A stretch of 32,886 nucleotides of DNA from Planctomycetota bacterium. Its GTDB lineage: Bacteria; Planctomycetota; Planctomycetia; Gemmatales; Gemmataceae. The translations under genes and the position numbers were made by a program. The notes below the pieces were generated by a model that saw nothing but the letters and a program-made list of their open reading frames with translations, was not told the DNA's origin and made no database searches. Position 1 is the stretch's first letter; each line of letters opens with the position of its first letter. The stretch spans positions 1 through 32,886 of the forward strand of contig RFZJ01000049.1 in the NCBI GenBank assembly GCA_009920765.1, given 5' to 3'. Positions 17,414 to 25,483 of this stretch are shown piece after piece.

Positions 17414-18301
17414 CTACTTCTTCTTGGGAGCTACTTTGTTTTCAAGATTTTTGTTAAGGTCAGAGGGGTCGAGTTTATTAGGTGCACCCTTTTCTGGAAT
17501 CTCCAGCCCTGCACTCCAAAGAATGCCATTGACAACCAACTGGCGCAGCCCATCTTTGCCCCAATTGGATTGCATGTGGCCTCCTGTATAAGAAAAAGCC
17601 CTGCCACCCTTGGAGGATTCAAAGGCCCAGCCTACGGTTTCGGGGTTTGGTGCATTCTTCTTGGAAGAAGCAGTGGTGCGCATTTTTTCAGGTGGATTGA
17701 TCATAACCAAAGGGGTAACACCCTTGGCAGCAAAGTTCATATGAAACAACCAGCCTTCATCAACTTCGAATGGAGTGACTCCCCTAGTGATCGGATGTTT
17801 TGCAAACTGATCCACCGTTGAAACCCAATGGCCCCTGCAAGAAATACTTTTCTCCCAAACTCCACCCGCCCACTCCAATGCAAGGCTCTTGCGATCGGCA
17901 GGATATTCGATGCAATTATGCAAATGAACCAGACCTGCACCTTTGGAAACTGCATTTTCAATCACTTTAAGTTTGGAAGGTTCCAGATAGGCTTGTTTGC
18001 CATCGCCTGTTAAGAAAAAGACAATCGCAGATGCATCGTCAAATACTTTTTCATTTTTTGGCCAGCCATCCCGGACAAGGATAGGATGCACACCCTGAGT
18101 TTGCTGAAGCATGTTTGCTAGAAGAACAATACCTGCAAAGTATTCATGTTCGCCAGTGGGTTTGGATTCGGGTTTGCCCGCGATTAGGACAATTTTTTTT
18201 GCTTTTTCAGAAGTGGGCAACTGCTCAAGTTTGGGTGCATCCCAAAAAGCAAGGGTTGCAGAAACTGAAACAAGCAAAGCAATCAAAGCAGCAAAACGCA
18301 T
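17414..18301 (-). CDS. Secreted ThuA-like domain protein
   Basis: 295 residues with a signal peptide (MRFAALIALLVSVSATLAF); GGAG lies 8 bp before the ATG. The glutamine-amidotransferase-like ThuA pattern is clear: KKIVLIAGKPESKPTGEHEYFAG at the start, DDASAIVFFLTGDG, VSKGAGLVHLHNCIE, HPITRGVTPFEVDEGWLFHMNF, then VGWAFESSKGGRAFSYTGGHMQSNW and a final helix VNGILWSAGLEIP. ThuA domains were named from trehalose utilisation and are abundant in planctomycetes, often secreted next to sugar-processing genes; catalytic activity is not established for this form. The C-terminal tail is Lys/Asn-rich. It converges on the OpgC-like gene with 27 bp between stops. Confidence 0.9.
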   Translation of the reverse strand: MRFAALIALLVSVSATLAFWDAPKLEQLPTSEKAKKIVLIAGKPESKPTGEHEYFAGIVLLANMLQQTQGVHPILVRDGWPKNEKVFDDASAIVFFLTGDGKQAYLEPSKLKVIENAVSKGAGLVHLHNCIEYPADRKSLALEWAGGVWEKSISCRGHWVSTVDQFAKHPITRGVTPFEVDEGWLFHMNFAAKGVTPLVMINPPEKMRTTASSKKNAPNPETVGWAFESSKGGRAFSYTGGHMQSNWGKDGLRQLVVNGILWSAGLEIPEKGAPNKLDPSDLNKNLENKVAPKKK

Positions 18302-18422
18302 AGCAACATCTCCATGATAATAAATAAGTTCTTAGTATCATGAAGGTTTCAAAAATCACTTGCAAGCAGAATTTGATTTAAAACTTATTATAGATCAGAA
18401 GCTGACAAGGATGTGATGCAAA

Positions 18423-19193
18423 TTATGCAGCCATCCGTTTTTCCGAACTCATTTCGGTTACAAGAGTGGATTTCATGACATCTTCGAGCGCAACGAGGGC
18501 GCGCGCAGCGGTTGCTCCATCCAAGACACGGTGATCGAAAGTAAGGCGGACATCGAGGTTACCCTCTTTATCAAGCATGCCGTAATGTATCTGGGTTGTA
18601 AGAATCGGCATAAGACTTAGCAATCCGGCACCCATGGAACTCACCGAGGAAATGGCAAAAGTGCCAAAGTTATGGCAGCGTCTTGGGCCTTCCACATTGA
18701 GAGTATACCACCATACAAACTTACGGATCATTGAAGGCACATAACTAAGTGCGCGGGTGCGGGTGTAAGAACGAACCTCTTCAATCGGATCATCCTTATG
18801 ATGCCTGATGATCTCGTCGATTTCAACTAGGGAGCGATTTTCCGGGCCCCGCACATACCCATAGATCACAATATTTTCGCCATTAACAACCCGTTCAACA
18901 TTGATCGATGCAATGCTATGGGGATGCTCATAAAACTTGGGCCAGGGGAAATTCATGAAGCTTCTTCGCAATTCGGGGAAATCCCGTGCGACCAATCCAT
19001 AACCCTTTGCAAAAATACTTGTCCAACTCGGCTTATCGGGGCTCATCTGCCTGGCAATCTTCACCGAAGATAAGCTCATTTTTCTCTCAACGGTTGCAAT
19101 CGGGATCTTGGCACTGAAATGCATCAGATCAAGCACGATTTTCCTAAAAGGAGAGAGGGAAAGGTAATGTCCAGATGCTTTTGTCATATACAT
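18423..19193 (-). CDS. Stand-alone 2-oxoacid-dehydrogenase-type (E2/CAT fold) acyltransferase domain
   Basis: 256 residues. VRLTFDHRVLDGATAARALVALED carries the HxxxDG active-site motif (H221, D225) of the E2/chloramphenicol acetyltransferase fold, and CHNFGTFAISSVSSMGAG upstream matches the strand with the conserved Gly/Ser of E2 catalytic domains. Unlike E2 subunits (usually around 400 residues or more) there is no lipoyl domain, no E3-binding domain and no Ala/Pro linker, and no E1 or E3 gene is nearby. The N-terminal part (KIPIATVERKMSL) resembles the substrate-entry helices. It may acylate a CoA-dependent small molecule or be a trimeric scaffold relative; substrate unknown. No signal peptide. 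A 121-bp gap separates it from the ThuA gene downstream, and it diverges from the esterase at 19429. Confidence 0.8.
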   Translation of the reverse strand: MYMTKASGHYLSLSPFRKIVLDLMHFSAKIPIATVERKMSLSSVKIARQMSPDKPSWTSIFAKGYGLVARDFPELRRSFMNFPWPKFYEHPHSIASINVERVVNGENIVIYGYVRGPENRSLVEIDEIIRHHKDDPIEEVRSYTRTRALSYVPSMIRKFVWWYTLNVEGPRRCHNFGTFAISSVSSMGAGLLSLMPILTTQIHYGMLDKEGNLDVRLTFDHRVLDGATAARALVALEDVMKSTLVTEMSSEKRMAA

Positions 19194-19428
19194 ATCAGCC
19201 TAATTAAGCCTTTCATTTACAAAAGATAAGTTTCTCTTTAATAGTAAAATGGCTTTATTTTCAATAGCGGTTCTTGAGTTGGTAATTTGAATAAAAACAA
19301 TAAATTTCACTCGAATAAGCTTCACTAATTCGACAAGATAGGGGATTTGACTGGGCAATTAAACTATGATTAATCAATGAATCACGGTATTGTAATAGCT
19401 AATATTTCATCCTCTTAAGGAAATCCCC

Positions 19429-20274
19429 ATGCGAACTGCCATAATACCCCTCCTTACCACGCTTCTCTTTTCTTCACCATTATTTTCTGCAGAACCCAAA
19501 GCCTTTCTTAATATCCCTTACACCGAAACGAAGAACGAAAAGCAAACGCTTGACTTATTCGCACCTGCTGGCGCCAAAAACCTTCCCATCATATTTTGGA
19601 TTCATGGGGGTGGCTGGCAGGCAGGCAACAAGGAAGACGTTCAAATCAAACCCCAAGCCTTTACTGAAAAGGGTTTCATCTTTGTTTCCACCAATTACCG
19701 CTTGATCCCCGCAGCATCAATCAAGGAAATGGCAGGAGATATCGCAAAATCAATCCGCTGGGTTTATGATCATGCTAAAGAATACGGCGGCGACCCCAGC
19801 ACCTTCCTTGTCATGGGGCATTCTGCAGGGGCACAACTTGCTGCGCTGCTTTCCACAGATGACTCCTACTTGAAAGCTGAAAAATTGCCCCTTACTATCA
19901 TCAAGGGATGCGTACCCGTGGATGGCGACACTTATGATGTTCCAATGCAAATCGCAATGGTTGTTGAACGCAGTGCCATCAGTTACCGAAAGAAATTCGG
20001 TGATGAGAAACAACAAAAAGAATTATCGCCAGTCACTCATGTGGCAAAAGGAAAAAACATACCACCCTTTTTAATTCTGCATGTTGCAGGACATCCGGAA
20101 ACAGGCGGTCAATCACAGCGATTGGTCAAGGAATTAAAAGCTGCTGGGATTTTAGCCAGCGCCTATCCATCCGAGGGAAAAACCCATGGCACCATAAACG
20201 CAGACTTGGGAAAACCAGGCGACAAACCAACCCAGGAGTTGTATTTATTCCTTGATAAGGTATTGAAGAAGTAA
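19429..20274 (+). CDS. Secreted alpha/beta-hydrolase esterase (BD-FAE/HSL-like)
   Basis: 281 residues, ribosome binding site AAGGA at 19417-19421, 7 bp before the ATG. Signal peptide to about residue 21 (LFSSPLFSAEP). IIFWIHGGGWQAGNK is the oxyanion HGGGW box, FLVMGHSAGAQLAALL the nucleophile elbow (Ser132), PFLILHVAGHPETGGQ the region with the acidic residue, and SEGKTHGTINADLG the catalytic His. This set matches small secreted carboxylesterases of the BD-FAE/Aes type, several of which remove acetyl or feruloyl groups from plant polysaccharides. The stop overlaps an ATG at 20274 (TAATG), but the following gene probably starts 30 bp later. Confidence 0.85.
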   Translation: MRTAIIPLLTTLLFSSPLFSAEPKAFLNIPYTETKNEKQTLDLFAPAGAKNLPIIFWIHGGGWQAGNKEDVQIKPQAFTEKGFIFVSTNYRLIPAASIKEMAGDIAKSIRWVYDHAKEYGGDPSTFLVMGHSAGAQLAALLSTDDSYLKAEKLPLTIIKGCVPVDGDTYDVPMQIAMVVERSAISYRKKFGDEKQQKELSPVTHVAKGKNIPPFLILHVAGHPETGGQSQRLVKELKAAGILASAYPSEGKTHGTINADLGKPGDKPTQELYLFLDKVLKK

Positions 20275-20303
20275 TGTTTTTATTTTACCCGGGAAAGAGA
20301 TTC

Positions 20304-20780
20304 ATGATGAAAAAGTTACTATTTGGCACGATGGCATTTTTGATTTTAACCATGCTTGCACAAGCAGATGATAGTGCAGATCAGTTGGCAAAAAAAACAG
20401 CGGGTGAATTTCTCGATGCATTTAAATCCAACAGGATTGAAGCTGCGATGAAAATTGCTGGCACTCCTTTCTATCTGAAGAATCGCGACCTAATCAAAGA
20501 CAAAGCTGAGTTAGAAAAACACTTCACCGAAGAATTCAAGAAAAACGTTGGTAAAGTGAATGACCTGACTCATTCTGTCAAAGAAATCCATGCTTTTGAA
20601 AACATCAAGGGACAGATCACCGAAGATAAAGAAAAAATCAACGAGGTTCTAAAGGATGGCGACCGGGTGGTTTTATTTGAAGTAAAAATTGGTGGCAATG
20701 AAATCACAGTTGCCATAGCACTAGCAGTGCGCCAAGGAAAAGCTTTTGTGGTCGGCGTAAGCAAAATTTCAGAAAAATAG
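20304..20780 (+). CDS. Small secreted protein of unknown function (possibly NTF2-like)
   Basis: 158 residues from the ATG at 20304. This start is preferred to the ATG at 20274, which overlaps the upstream stop, because a purine-rich GGGAAAGAGA (20291-20300) lies just ahead and the signal peptide (MMKKLLFGTMAFLILTMLAQA) begins here. The mature part begins with a long helix (DQLAKKTAGEFLDAFKSNRIEAAMKIA) followed by FYLKNRDLIKD and ends with paired strands (RVVLFEVKIGGNEITVAIAL, AFVVGVSKI), which resembles the NTF2-like cone fold, but no family was recognised. Probably co-transcribed with the esterase, whose stop is 29 bp upstream. Confidence 0.7.
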   Translation: MMKKLLFGTMAFLILTMLAQADDSADQLAKKTAGEFLDAFKSNRIEAAMKIAGTPFYLKNRDLIKDKAELEKHFTEEFKKNVGKVNDLTHSVKEIHAFENIKGQITEDKEKINEVLKDGDRVVLFEVKIGGNEITVAIALAVRQGKAFVVGVSKISEK

Positions 20781-20839
20781 AAATCATCATATTACTGCAA
20801 CAAAATGTTTTTTAAGCTAAGTGCTTTCATCGCGATATA

Positions 20840-20960
20840 GTTGAAGAAATCTTTATTTCTCCTCTTCCTTTGTGTTTTGTGGCGAGAATGATTTATCAGC
20901 TAAGCTATTTAACTGCGAAGATGCTAGGAGCGCAAAAAGCACCTAGTCGCCAAGATTATT
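20840..20960. repeat. Possible degenerate dispersed intergenic repeat
   Basis: The stretch contains TTTGTGTTTTGTGGCGA followed by a run of the type AACTGCGAAGATGCTAGGAG and CGCAAAAAGCACCTAGTCGC. This resembles, from memory, decayed copies of the dispersed intergenic sequences built around CTTTGCGTC/GCGAAGACGC words that recur in many environmental bacterial genomes. An imperfect hairpin CTAGG-A-GC ... GC-A-CCTAG sits at 20924-20946. A 50-codon frame (20888-21040) crosses it without a signal peptide or recognisable motif and is not called as a gene. The gap 20781-21055 otherwise holds only the -10 box noted separately. Confidence 0.3.
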
Positions 20961-21015
20961 TACAAAATAATGCCTTTCTAAGATTGCTTTATGTATCTTT
21001 TCCGAAATTGGGTGA

Positions 21016-21021
21016 TATAAT
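21016..21021 (+). promoter_or_regulatory. Perfect -10 box (TATAAT) before the interrupted secreted-protein gene
   Basis: TATAAT ends 34 bp before the ATG at 21056; with the Shine-Dalgarno AAAGGG near 21045-21049 this gives the expected order of promoter, ribosome binding site and start codon. No convincing -35 element is seen at 16-18 bp. It supports 21056 rather than the GTG at 21158 as the original gene start. Confidence 0.35.
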
Positions 21022-21055
21022 GTCTAAAGTAATTGGTTAAACCAAAGGGTGCAAT

Positions 21056-21595
21056 ATGTTCCGCTTTATCACATTAACCGCAACTATTTTATCTTTAGGC
21101 TACATAAATGATACCCGGGGTGCCTGAGGCACCGGACCATCTCGATTCCCCTGTACGGTGGGATCCCCCAAAACAATCAAAGTATCTTCTGGGTCGCAGT
21201 CAAATCGGACCTCGGGGCAAGCATTTTCCCCCACCCTGATGAACTTGATGAATTCCATAAGCACAGCAAAAGCAAACCTTGCATCTGCTGGAACTTCCTA
21301 TGGTGGCCATAAGGGAAAAGCCACGGAGGAATTGGATAAAGCAATTAAAATGATCAACATTTACGCACCACAAACAAAAAACATCAAAGCGATATCGACT
21401 TTAAAAGAATCTAATTCGCAATCCCAAGGCACAGATTCCTACGCTTCCGATAAGAAGTTAAGACAGGCCAAGAAAGCGATCGAAAACTCCATTGAGATCA
21501 TGTATGCAACTCGAAACCCTAGTTTTGAAAATCAGCTATTGGTTTCATATTTCAAGAAAGCAAGCAAAGAAATCGACTTAGCTCTCAAACAATGA
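21056..21595 (+). pseudogene. Small secreted protein gene interrupted by an in-frame TGA right after the signal peptide
   Basis: From the ATG at 21056, preceded by AAAGGG and a TATAAT box, 23 codons encode a signal-peptide-like leader (MFRFITLTATILSLG... ending RGA). A TGA at 21125-21127 then interrupts the frame. The same frame stays open to 21595 and encodes about 156 further residues. The body contains LMNSISTAKANLASAG and TSYGGHKGKATEELDKAIK, recalling small secreted proteins, frequent in planctomycetes and proteobacteria, with a GGH-[KR]-x-[KR]-A core and helical hairpins. The GTG at 21158 could start the downstream part but has no Shine-Dalgarno and would yield a protein without export signal. 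The TGA sits at the centre of an inverted repeat. Options: a nonsense mutation, a sequencing error, or a leader plus structured spacer. Confidence 0.6.
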
Positions 21596-21613
21596 CTTAT
21601 TGAAGGCACAAAC

Positions 21614-21655
21614 AAGAAAGAAGCCGGCTCACTTCAGTGAACCGGCTTCTTTCTT
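21614..21655. terminator. Strong bidirectional intrinsic terminator
   Basis: Perfect 14-bp arms, AAGAAAGAAGCCGG (21614-21627) and CCGGCTTCTTTCTT (21642-21655). After one mismatch the stem continues TCAC/GTGA around a TTCA loop. The A-rich left end and T-rich right end supply a U-tract in either direction. It lies between the convergent genes ending at 21595 (plus) and 21682 (minus), so it can serve both. Confidence 0.9.
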
Positions 21656-21681
21656 ATTAATCAAAAACAATTACAAGGGCG

Positions 21682-22122
21682 TTACTTCAAATCAATTTTA
21701 AGGGAGTTCTTTTCGCCAGCTTTGATCTCTACGGAAATATCGGTTGTGTTTACCGATTCATATTTGGTTGGGATATCGGATTTAAAACCACCTGGTGGAG
21801 GTGGCGCAAGCACACCGGGCGAGATTTCCTTCGTCATATTTTTTGCAGCGGTCACTTTGTATTTGCCTGCAGGAGCACCATCATCTTTGCCATAAGTGTA
21901 AATGGAAAACTTGCCATCCTTGTCAGACATGCCTCGAGGAGCGACCTTACCTTCGGAATGGTGCAAAGAAATGGAAACATCAGCAGCGGGTTTACCATTG
22001 AGCGTGACAACCCCATCTACTGGGATGGTGGAGATTTTTTCGGGGCCCTTGGGGGCATCCGAGCCACAACCCAATGCAGCCAAAACTGTAACAACAAATC
22101 CAACAGGAATAAAAATTTTCAT
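21682..22122 (-). CDS. Transthyretin/carboxypeptidase-regulatory-like lipoprotein
   Basis: 146 residues from the ATG at 22122, which has GGAAAG about 7 bp upstream; a TTG at 22137 is less likely. The N-terminus MKIFIPVGFVVTVLAALGCG is a lipoprotein signal with lipid-attachment Cys19 (Ala at -3, slightly unusual). The body is one beta-sandwich: IPVDGVVTLNGKPAADVSISL, RGMSDKDGKFSIYTYGKDDG, APAGKYKVTAAK, ending KAGEKNSLKIDLK. This Greek-key pattern is the carboxypeptidase-regulatory/transthyretin-like domain. In planctomycetes such lipoproteins are repeatedly found just downstream of DUF1559 genes, as here (25-bp gap). Role unknown; probably surface or periplasmic protein binding. Confidence 0.88.
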   Translation of the reverse strand: MKIFIPVGFVVTVLAALGCGSDAPKGPEKISTIPVDGVVTLNGKPAADVSISLHHSEGKVAPRGMSDKDGKFSIYTYGKDDGAPAGKYKVTAAKNMTKEISPGVLAPPPPGGFKSDIPTKYESVNTTDISVEIKAGEKNSLKIDLK

Positions 22123-22147
22123 GATTATTCTTTCCAATCAATAAAGA

Positions 22148-23200
22148 TTATTGAGATATAGCTTCTTCACCTGCGCGAGTACCCATGGCACCAAAAATAC
22201 CAAAAGGACTGGGACCGGAAAGACCTGTAGCATTGGCATTCTGATTTCCAGAATCAATGTTATTGGTAATGAACCGAACAGAGGCATCACCAAAAACTGC
22301 AACGATGCCACCCGTATGGGTACTGCTCGGAGGGTACATTCCAGAACCTGCATCCCACCGCACCCAACAACAAGCAGGGCTACTATTAGGCGCAGCATTG
22401 GTGGAGATACCTGAAAATCCAGAACCACCATCATGCCAGCGTAAACCTGACCAAGTTGCTAGATCCCCTTGAGAAACTGCAGCAGGAAAAGATCGGTTTG
22501 CGAAATCAAAAGAAGCTCTGCATTGATTCGGGGTGGTGAACCAATTACCCGCTTGAATATAAGTCATGGTCATATCGCGAGCGGATCCACTTGTGGCGCG
22601 CCTTCGTTCAGCCATTGCCAGGGTATTGCTGGTGCCATCAGTAATATCTTTGAATTTCAAGCCGGTGCGCACCCCGGATAATGCGGCTGTTTGGGAAGCG
22701 ATAAACATACCCCTTTCCCGAGCAAATTGAATCTGGTCGATGGAATCCCCCAGGCAAAACATGTAGTTGGTTTGTTGGGTGGTATTACTATCTGGTATGG
22801 GGGCGGGATCGGAAGGGCAAAGCAATCCCGGAATCCTTTGTTTTTGATTTAGGAAAGTCCCCCACCAAGGATCTTGATCGCCATCTGTTGCTTCAATCTT
22901 GGCAAACAAAGCTGCCTGTTCCAAATAAGGCAATAAAAGGAGAACCCCACTTTGCCTATAATTGACAACACCCGCAGGAACAACACTAAGTTGGCCTTGA
23001 TGCCAGGGAAGTGCCCCCATGGTGCTTTCAAAATTATGAATAGCAAGGCCCAGTTGTTTAAAGTTATTTGTACACTGTGTGCGGGCGGCAGCTTCCCGCA
23101 CCTTCTGCACCGCAGGCAATAGTAATCCAATCAAAATCGCAATGATTGCTATCACCACCAAAAGTTCAATAAGGGTAAATGCACTTTTATTTTTATACAT
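22148..23200 (-). CDS. DUF1559 (SBP_bac_10-type) pseudopilin-like protein
   Basis: 350 residues. The N-terminus [36 protein letters not shown] is a type IV prepilin/pseudopilin signal (peptidase cleavage before FTLIE) leading into the hallmark of DUF1559, with [16 protein letters not shown] following. The family's C-terminal H-x9-DG motif appears here as H-x9-DA ([19 protein letters not shown]). Several dozen paralogues are typical per planctomycete genome; they are thought to be exported by a type II/IV-pilus-like system, function unknown. A candidate promoter lies at 23259-23287. The gene is followed by the transthyretin-like lipoprotein, the usual partner. Confidence 0.95.
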   Translation of the reverse strand: MYKNKSAFTLIELLVVIAIIAILIGLLLPAVQKVREAAARTQCTNNFKQLGLAIHNFESTMGALPWHQGQLSVVPAGVVNYRQSGVLLLLPYLEQAALFAKIEATDGDQDPWWGTFLNQKQRIPGLLCPSDPAPIPDSNTTQQTNYMFCLGDSIDQIQFARERGMFIASQTAALSGVRTGLKFKDITDGTSNTLAMAERRRATSGSARDMTMTYIQAGNWFTTPNQCRASFDFANRSFPAAVSQGDLATWSGLRWHDGGSGFSGISTNAAPNSSPACCWVRWDAGSGMYPPSSTHTGGIVAVFGDASVRFITNNIDSGNQNANATGLSGPSPFGIFGAMGTRAGEEAISQ

Positions 23201-23258
23201 GATAGCATTTCCACAACCAAAGCTGGACTATGGCGAGACTTAGGCAAATAATACGAAA

Positions 23259-23287
23259 ACTATAATTTATTTTAAAGGTTCATGCAA
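23259..23287 (-). promoter_or_regulatory. Candidate sigma70-type promoter for the DUF1559 gene
   Basis: Read on the minus strand: TTGCAT (23287-23282), a 17-bp spacer, and TATAGT (23264-23259, five of six to TATAAT). The predicted transcript would start near 23252, about 50 nt before the ATG at 23200. The other half of this 287-bp divergent gap shows no clear promoter for the plus-strand gene at 23488. Confidence 0.4.
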
Positions 23288-23487
23288 ACCTATTAGCTTA
23301 AAATCAAAAGGCTAGTTTATACTTAATATGTAATACCCTTATTATAACGATATTGCTAGAATAACTGAGAAGTTATAAATCCTTGCCTTGAACATAAGCC
23401 CTAAAGTATGAATTGTTTTACATAAAAGTGAGACCCGCAAATTCCCCTATTGGTCTTGCAATGTATTGCCATTAAGAAAGAAACACC

Positions 23488-25374
23488 ATGAATCACCTGC
23501 TTAAAGCCCTGCTCTTAACTCCAATCTTTTGGTTAGCAACACTGAATAGTGTCATTGCCCAGGAAAAAACAAAGTCGCAATACTACTTGATTGGAAACTC
23601 ACTTACCTGGGACACCTCACCTAGATTGCTGAATGGAGATGTTCAATGGCATGTTGATTGCGGAGTTCCATTACCTTTTATTTATGCAAACCCCGACAAG
23701 CCATGTGTGAAGGAATCCACCCTTTGGCCCAACGCACTGCGGGACAAACAATACGACTTCATCTCCGTGCAGCCTCATTATGGTTCAACCCTGACGCAAG
23801 ATGTTGAAACGATATCTGCATGGATGAAATTGCAACCCAAAGCTGTGTTTATCATTCATTCGGGTTGGGCCTGGCATTCGAAGCTTGCTGATGAATTTGC
23901 AAGTTATGGATCACCCGAGCAAATGACTCATAGCCCCGTTTATATCCGTGCCTTGATTTCCGAACTGAGAAAACTGCATCCCGGGCGTGAATTAAGGCAG
24001 ACCTTTGCCCAAAACCTGCTTGCATCGATCGCAGAGGATATTTCCGCAAAAAATGCGCCTTTAAAAAATGTCGCAGAATTATATCGCGATGACATCCATC
24101 TAACCCACAGCCATGGGAAATACCTTGCACATAACGCTATGAGGCACGCAATGGGCCAACCATTTTCCCATGTTGGATTCGAAAAGCTGGATCCAGAGGT
24201 TAAGAAATATCTTGATGGCGTGCTGGCAAAACTTTCCACATCAGCTAGCGACAAAACCCTTCTCACCAAGATTCTTTCCTTGGAAGAAAAAGTGGATCGC
24301 GCATCTTTGATTTCAATGATTTCGAACCCGAATTTGAAAGTCAAACTTCAAATAATGTTACCTGAAATTGAACAAGCAGCAAAGGCACGACGCAACACGC
24401 TTTTGCTGGATGCGGAAATCAAGGAACTGGGAGGAAAACTTATTTGTACTCCCACAGCACCACAATGGCTTTACCTTGCCTCTGCAGATACTGCCACTGA
24501 AATCTTTGACGTTCCCGCAGCAATCGACCTTTACAATGGCAACAACCCCCTCAAGGGAAAAGGTGGCAAAAATGAACGCGTTACCGATGATTGGCTCAAA
24601 CGACTTTCAAACATTTCCACCCTGCGAAAACTGGACCTTGCAAATTGTGCCATCCAAGGCGATGGGTTAAAGCATATTTCCTCACTAAAAAACCTGCGCG
24701 AACTCAACCTGACTTTAACCCCCGTGAACGATGATGGCCTTAAACATCTTTCCGGCCTGACCGATCTACGAACTCTGGGACTGGCTTCAACCCAGTGCAC
24801 AGGCACGGGATTCACCCATCTAAAGCCCCTTACCAAGCTTGAAAATGTCAACTTCCATTTCACACCTCTAAACGATGCAGGCTTGCAGGCTATCTCATTG
24901 CTGCCGCTTTCAGGCAGGCTTTGGTTCGCTCATACCAAGTTCACCGATGAGGGTGCCTCACATCTAAAAAACCTTACCCAACTGAAACGCTGTGGCATTG
25001 GCAGCGCCAACAAAGCCAGCTCAGGCGAAGCCATCGCTGCTCTCACCAAACTACCACTTGAAGACCTGGCATTGCTGGATAACCAAGCAAATGCCGTGGG
25101 CATTTCTCATGCATCCAAGATCTCAACACTCCTTCGGCTTGATGTTTCGCATGCCCCCACCGTGAAAGATGAATCGTTACTGCTGGTGGCACAAATGCCC
25201 AAGTTGGAAGAATTTAAACTTGGCAGTGCGCTGGTTACAGATGCAGGGCTGCAAGCGCTTGCAGCTTCGAAGTCTTTGAAAAAACTATCGCTGAGTGGGT
25301 GCAGGAACATCACCCCCGCCGGAGTTGAGCAGCTACGCAAGGCCCGACCCAACCTGGTGGTAGAATCTAAATAA
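23488..25374 (+). CDS. Secreted SGNH-type hydrolase fused to leucine-rich repeats
   Basis: 628 residues with a signal peptide ending near VIAQ (residue 25). YYLIGNSLTWDTSPR is a block I of the SGNH type (candidate Ser38), VQPHYGS a candidate oxyanion segment, and YRDDIHLTHSHGKYLAHNAM the D-x-x-H block (D201, H204). This part (about 30-245) is the size of a complete SGNH esterase. After a helical spacer (about 250-370) come roughly eight leucine-rich repeats of the planctomycete type (LRELNLTLTPVNDDGLKHLS, LTDLRTLGLASTQCTGTGF, LKKLSLSGCRNITPAGVEQL). The LRR part probably binds a protein or glycan, targeting the esterase. Substrate unknown. Start chosen at the signal peptide; the Shine-Dalgarno is weak (AAGAAAG). 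Confidence 0.85.
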   Translation: MNHLLKALLLTPIFWLATLNSVIAQEKTKSQYYLIGNSLTWDTSPRLLNGDVQWHVDCGVPLPFIYANPDKPCVKESTLWPNALRDKQYDFISVQPHYGSTLTQDVETISAWMKLQPKAVFIIHSGWAWHSKLADEFASYGSPEQMTHSPVYIRALISELRKLHPGRELRQTFAQNLLASIAEDISAKNAPLKNVAELYRDDIHLTHSHGKYLAHNAMRHAMGQPFSHVGFEKLDPEVKKYLDGVLAKLSTSASDKTLLTKILSLEEKVDRASLISMISNPNLKVKLQIMLPEIEQAAKARRNTLLLDAEIKELGGKLICTPTAPQWLYLASADTATEIFDVPAAIDLYNGNNPLKGKGGKNERVTDDWLKRLSNISTLRKLDLANCAIQGDGLKHISSLKNLRELNLTLTPVNDDGLKHLSGLTDLRTLGLASTQCTGTGFTHLKPLTKLENVNFHFTPLNDAGLQAISLLPLSGRLWFAHTKFTDEGASHLKNLTQLKRCGIGSANKASSGEAIAALTKLPLEDLALLDNQANAVGISHASKISTLLRLDVSHAPTVKDESLLLVAQMPKLEEFKLGSALVTDAGLQALAASKSLKKLSLSGCRNITPAGVEQLRKARPNLVVESK

Positions 25375-25483
25375 AGACATCAACTTTCGTGAGTAGCCCA
25401 AATTGATTGGTTTTACTCAACCCGATTACTTAAACTGTAACTCATTGGAATACTGGAAATTTTACCCCACCGGAACTTGACTC

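Noticed and set aside
19347..19370. TTGACT and TATGAT as a promoter for the esterase at 19429
   Set aside because: Each hexamer is good but the spacing is only 12 bp, too short for sigma70-type recognition.
17414..20780. A mobile-element or phage island around the ThuA, E2-type and esterase genes
   Set aside because: No transposase, integrase, terminal repeats or attachment-like duplications were found; base usage looks like the neighbours by eye.
20888..21040. A 50-codon frame ahead of the interrupted secreted-protein gene
   Set aside because: No signal peptide, motif or proper Shine-Dalgarno spacing; it overlaps the repeat-like sequence and the TATAAT box, so it is more likely chance.
21125..21127. 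TGA read as selenocysteine
   Set aside because: The position directly after a signal peptidase site makes a catalytic Sec unlikely, no redox motif surrounds it, the downstream stem is not a recognisable SECIS, and no Sec machinery is in the window.
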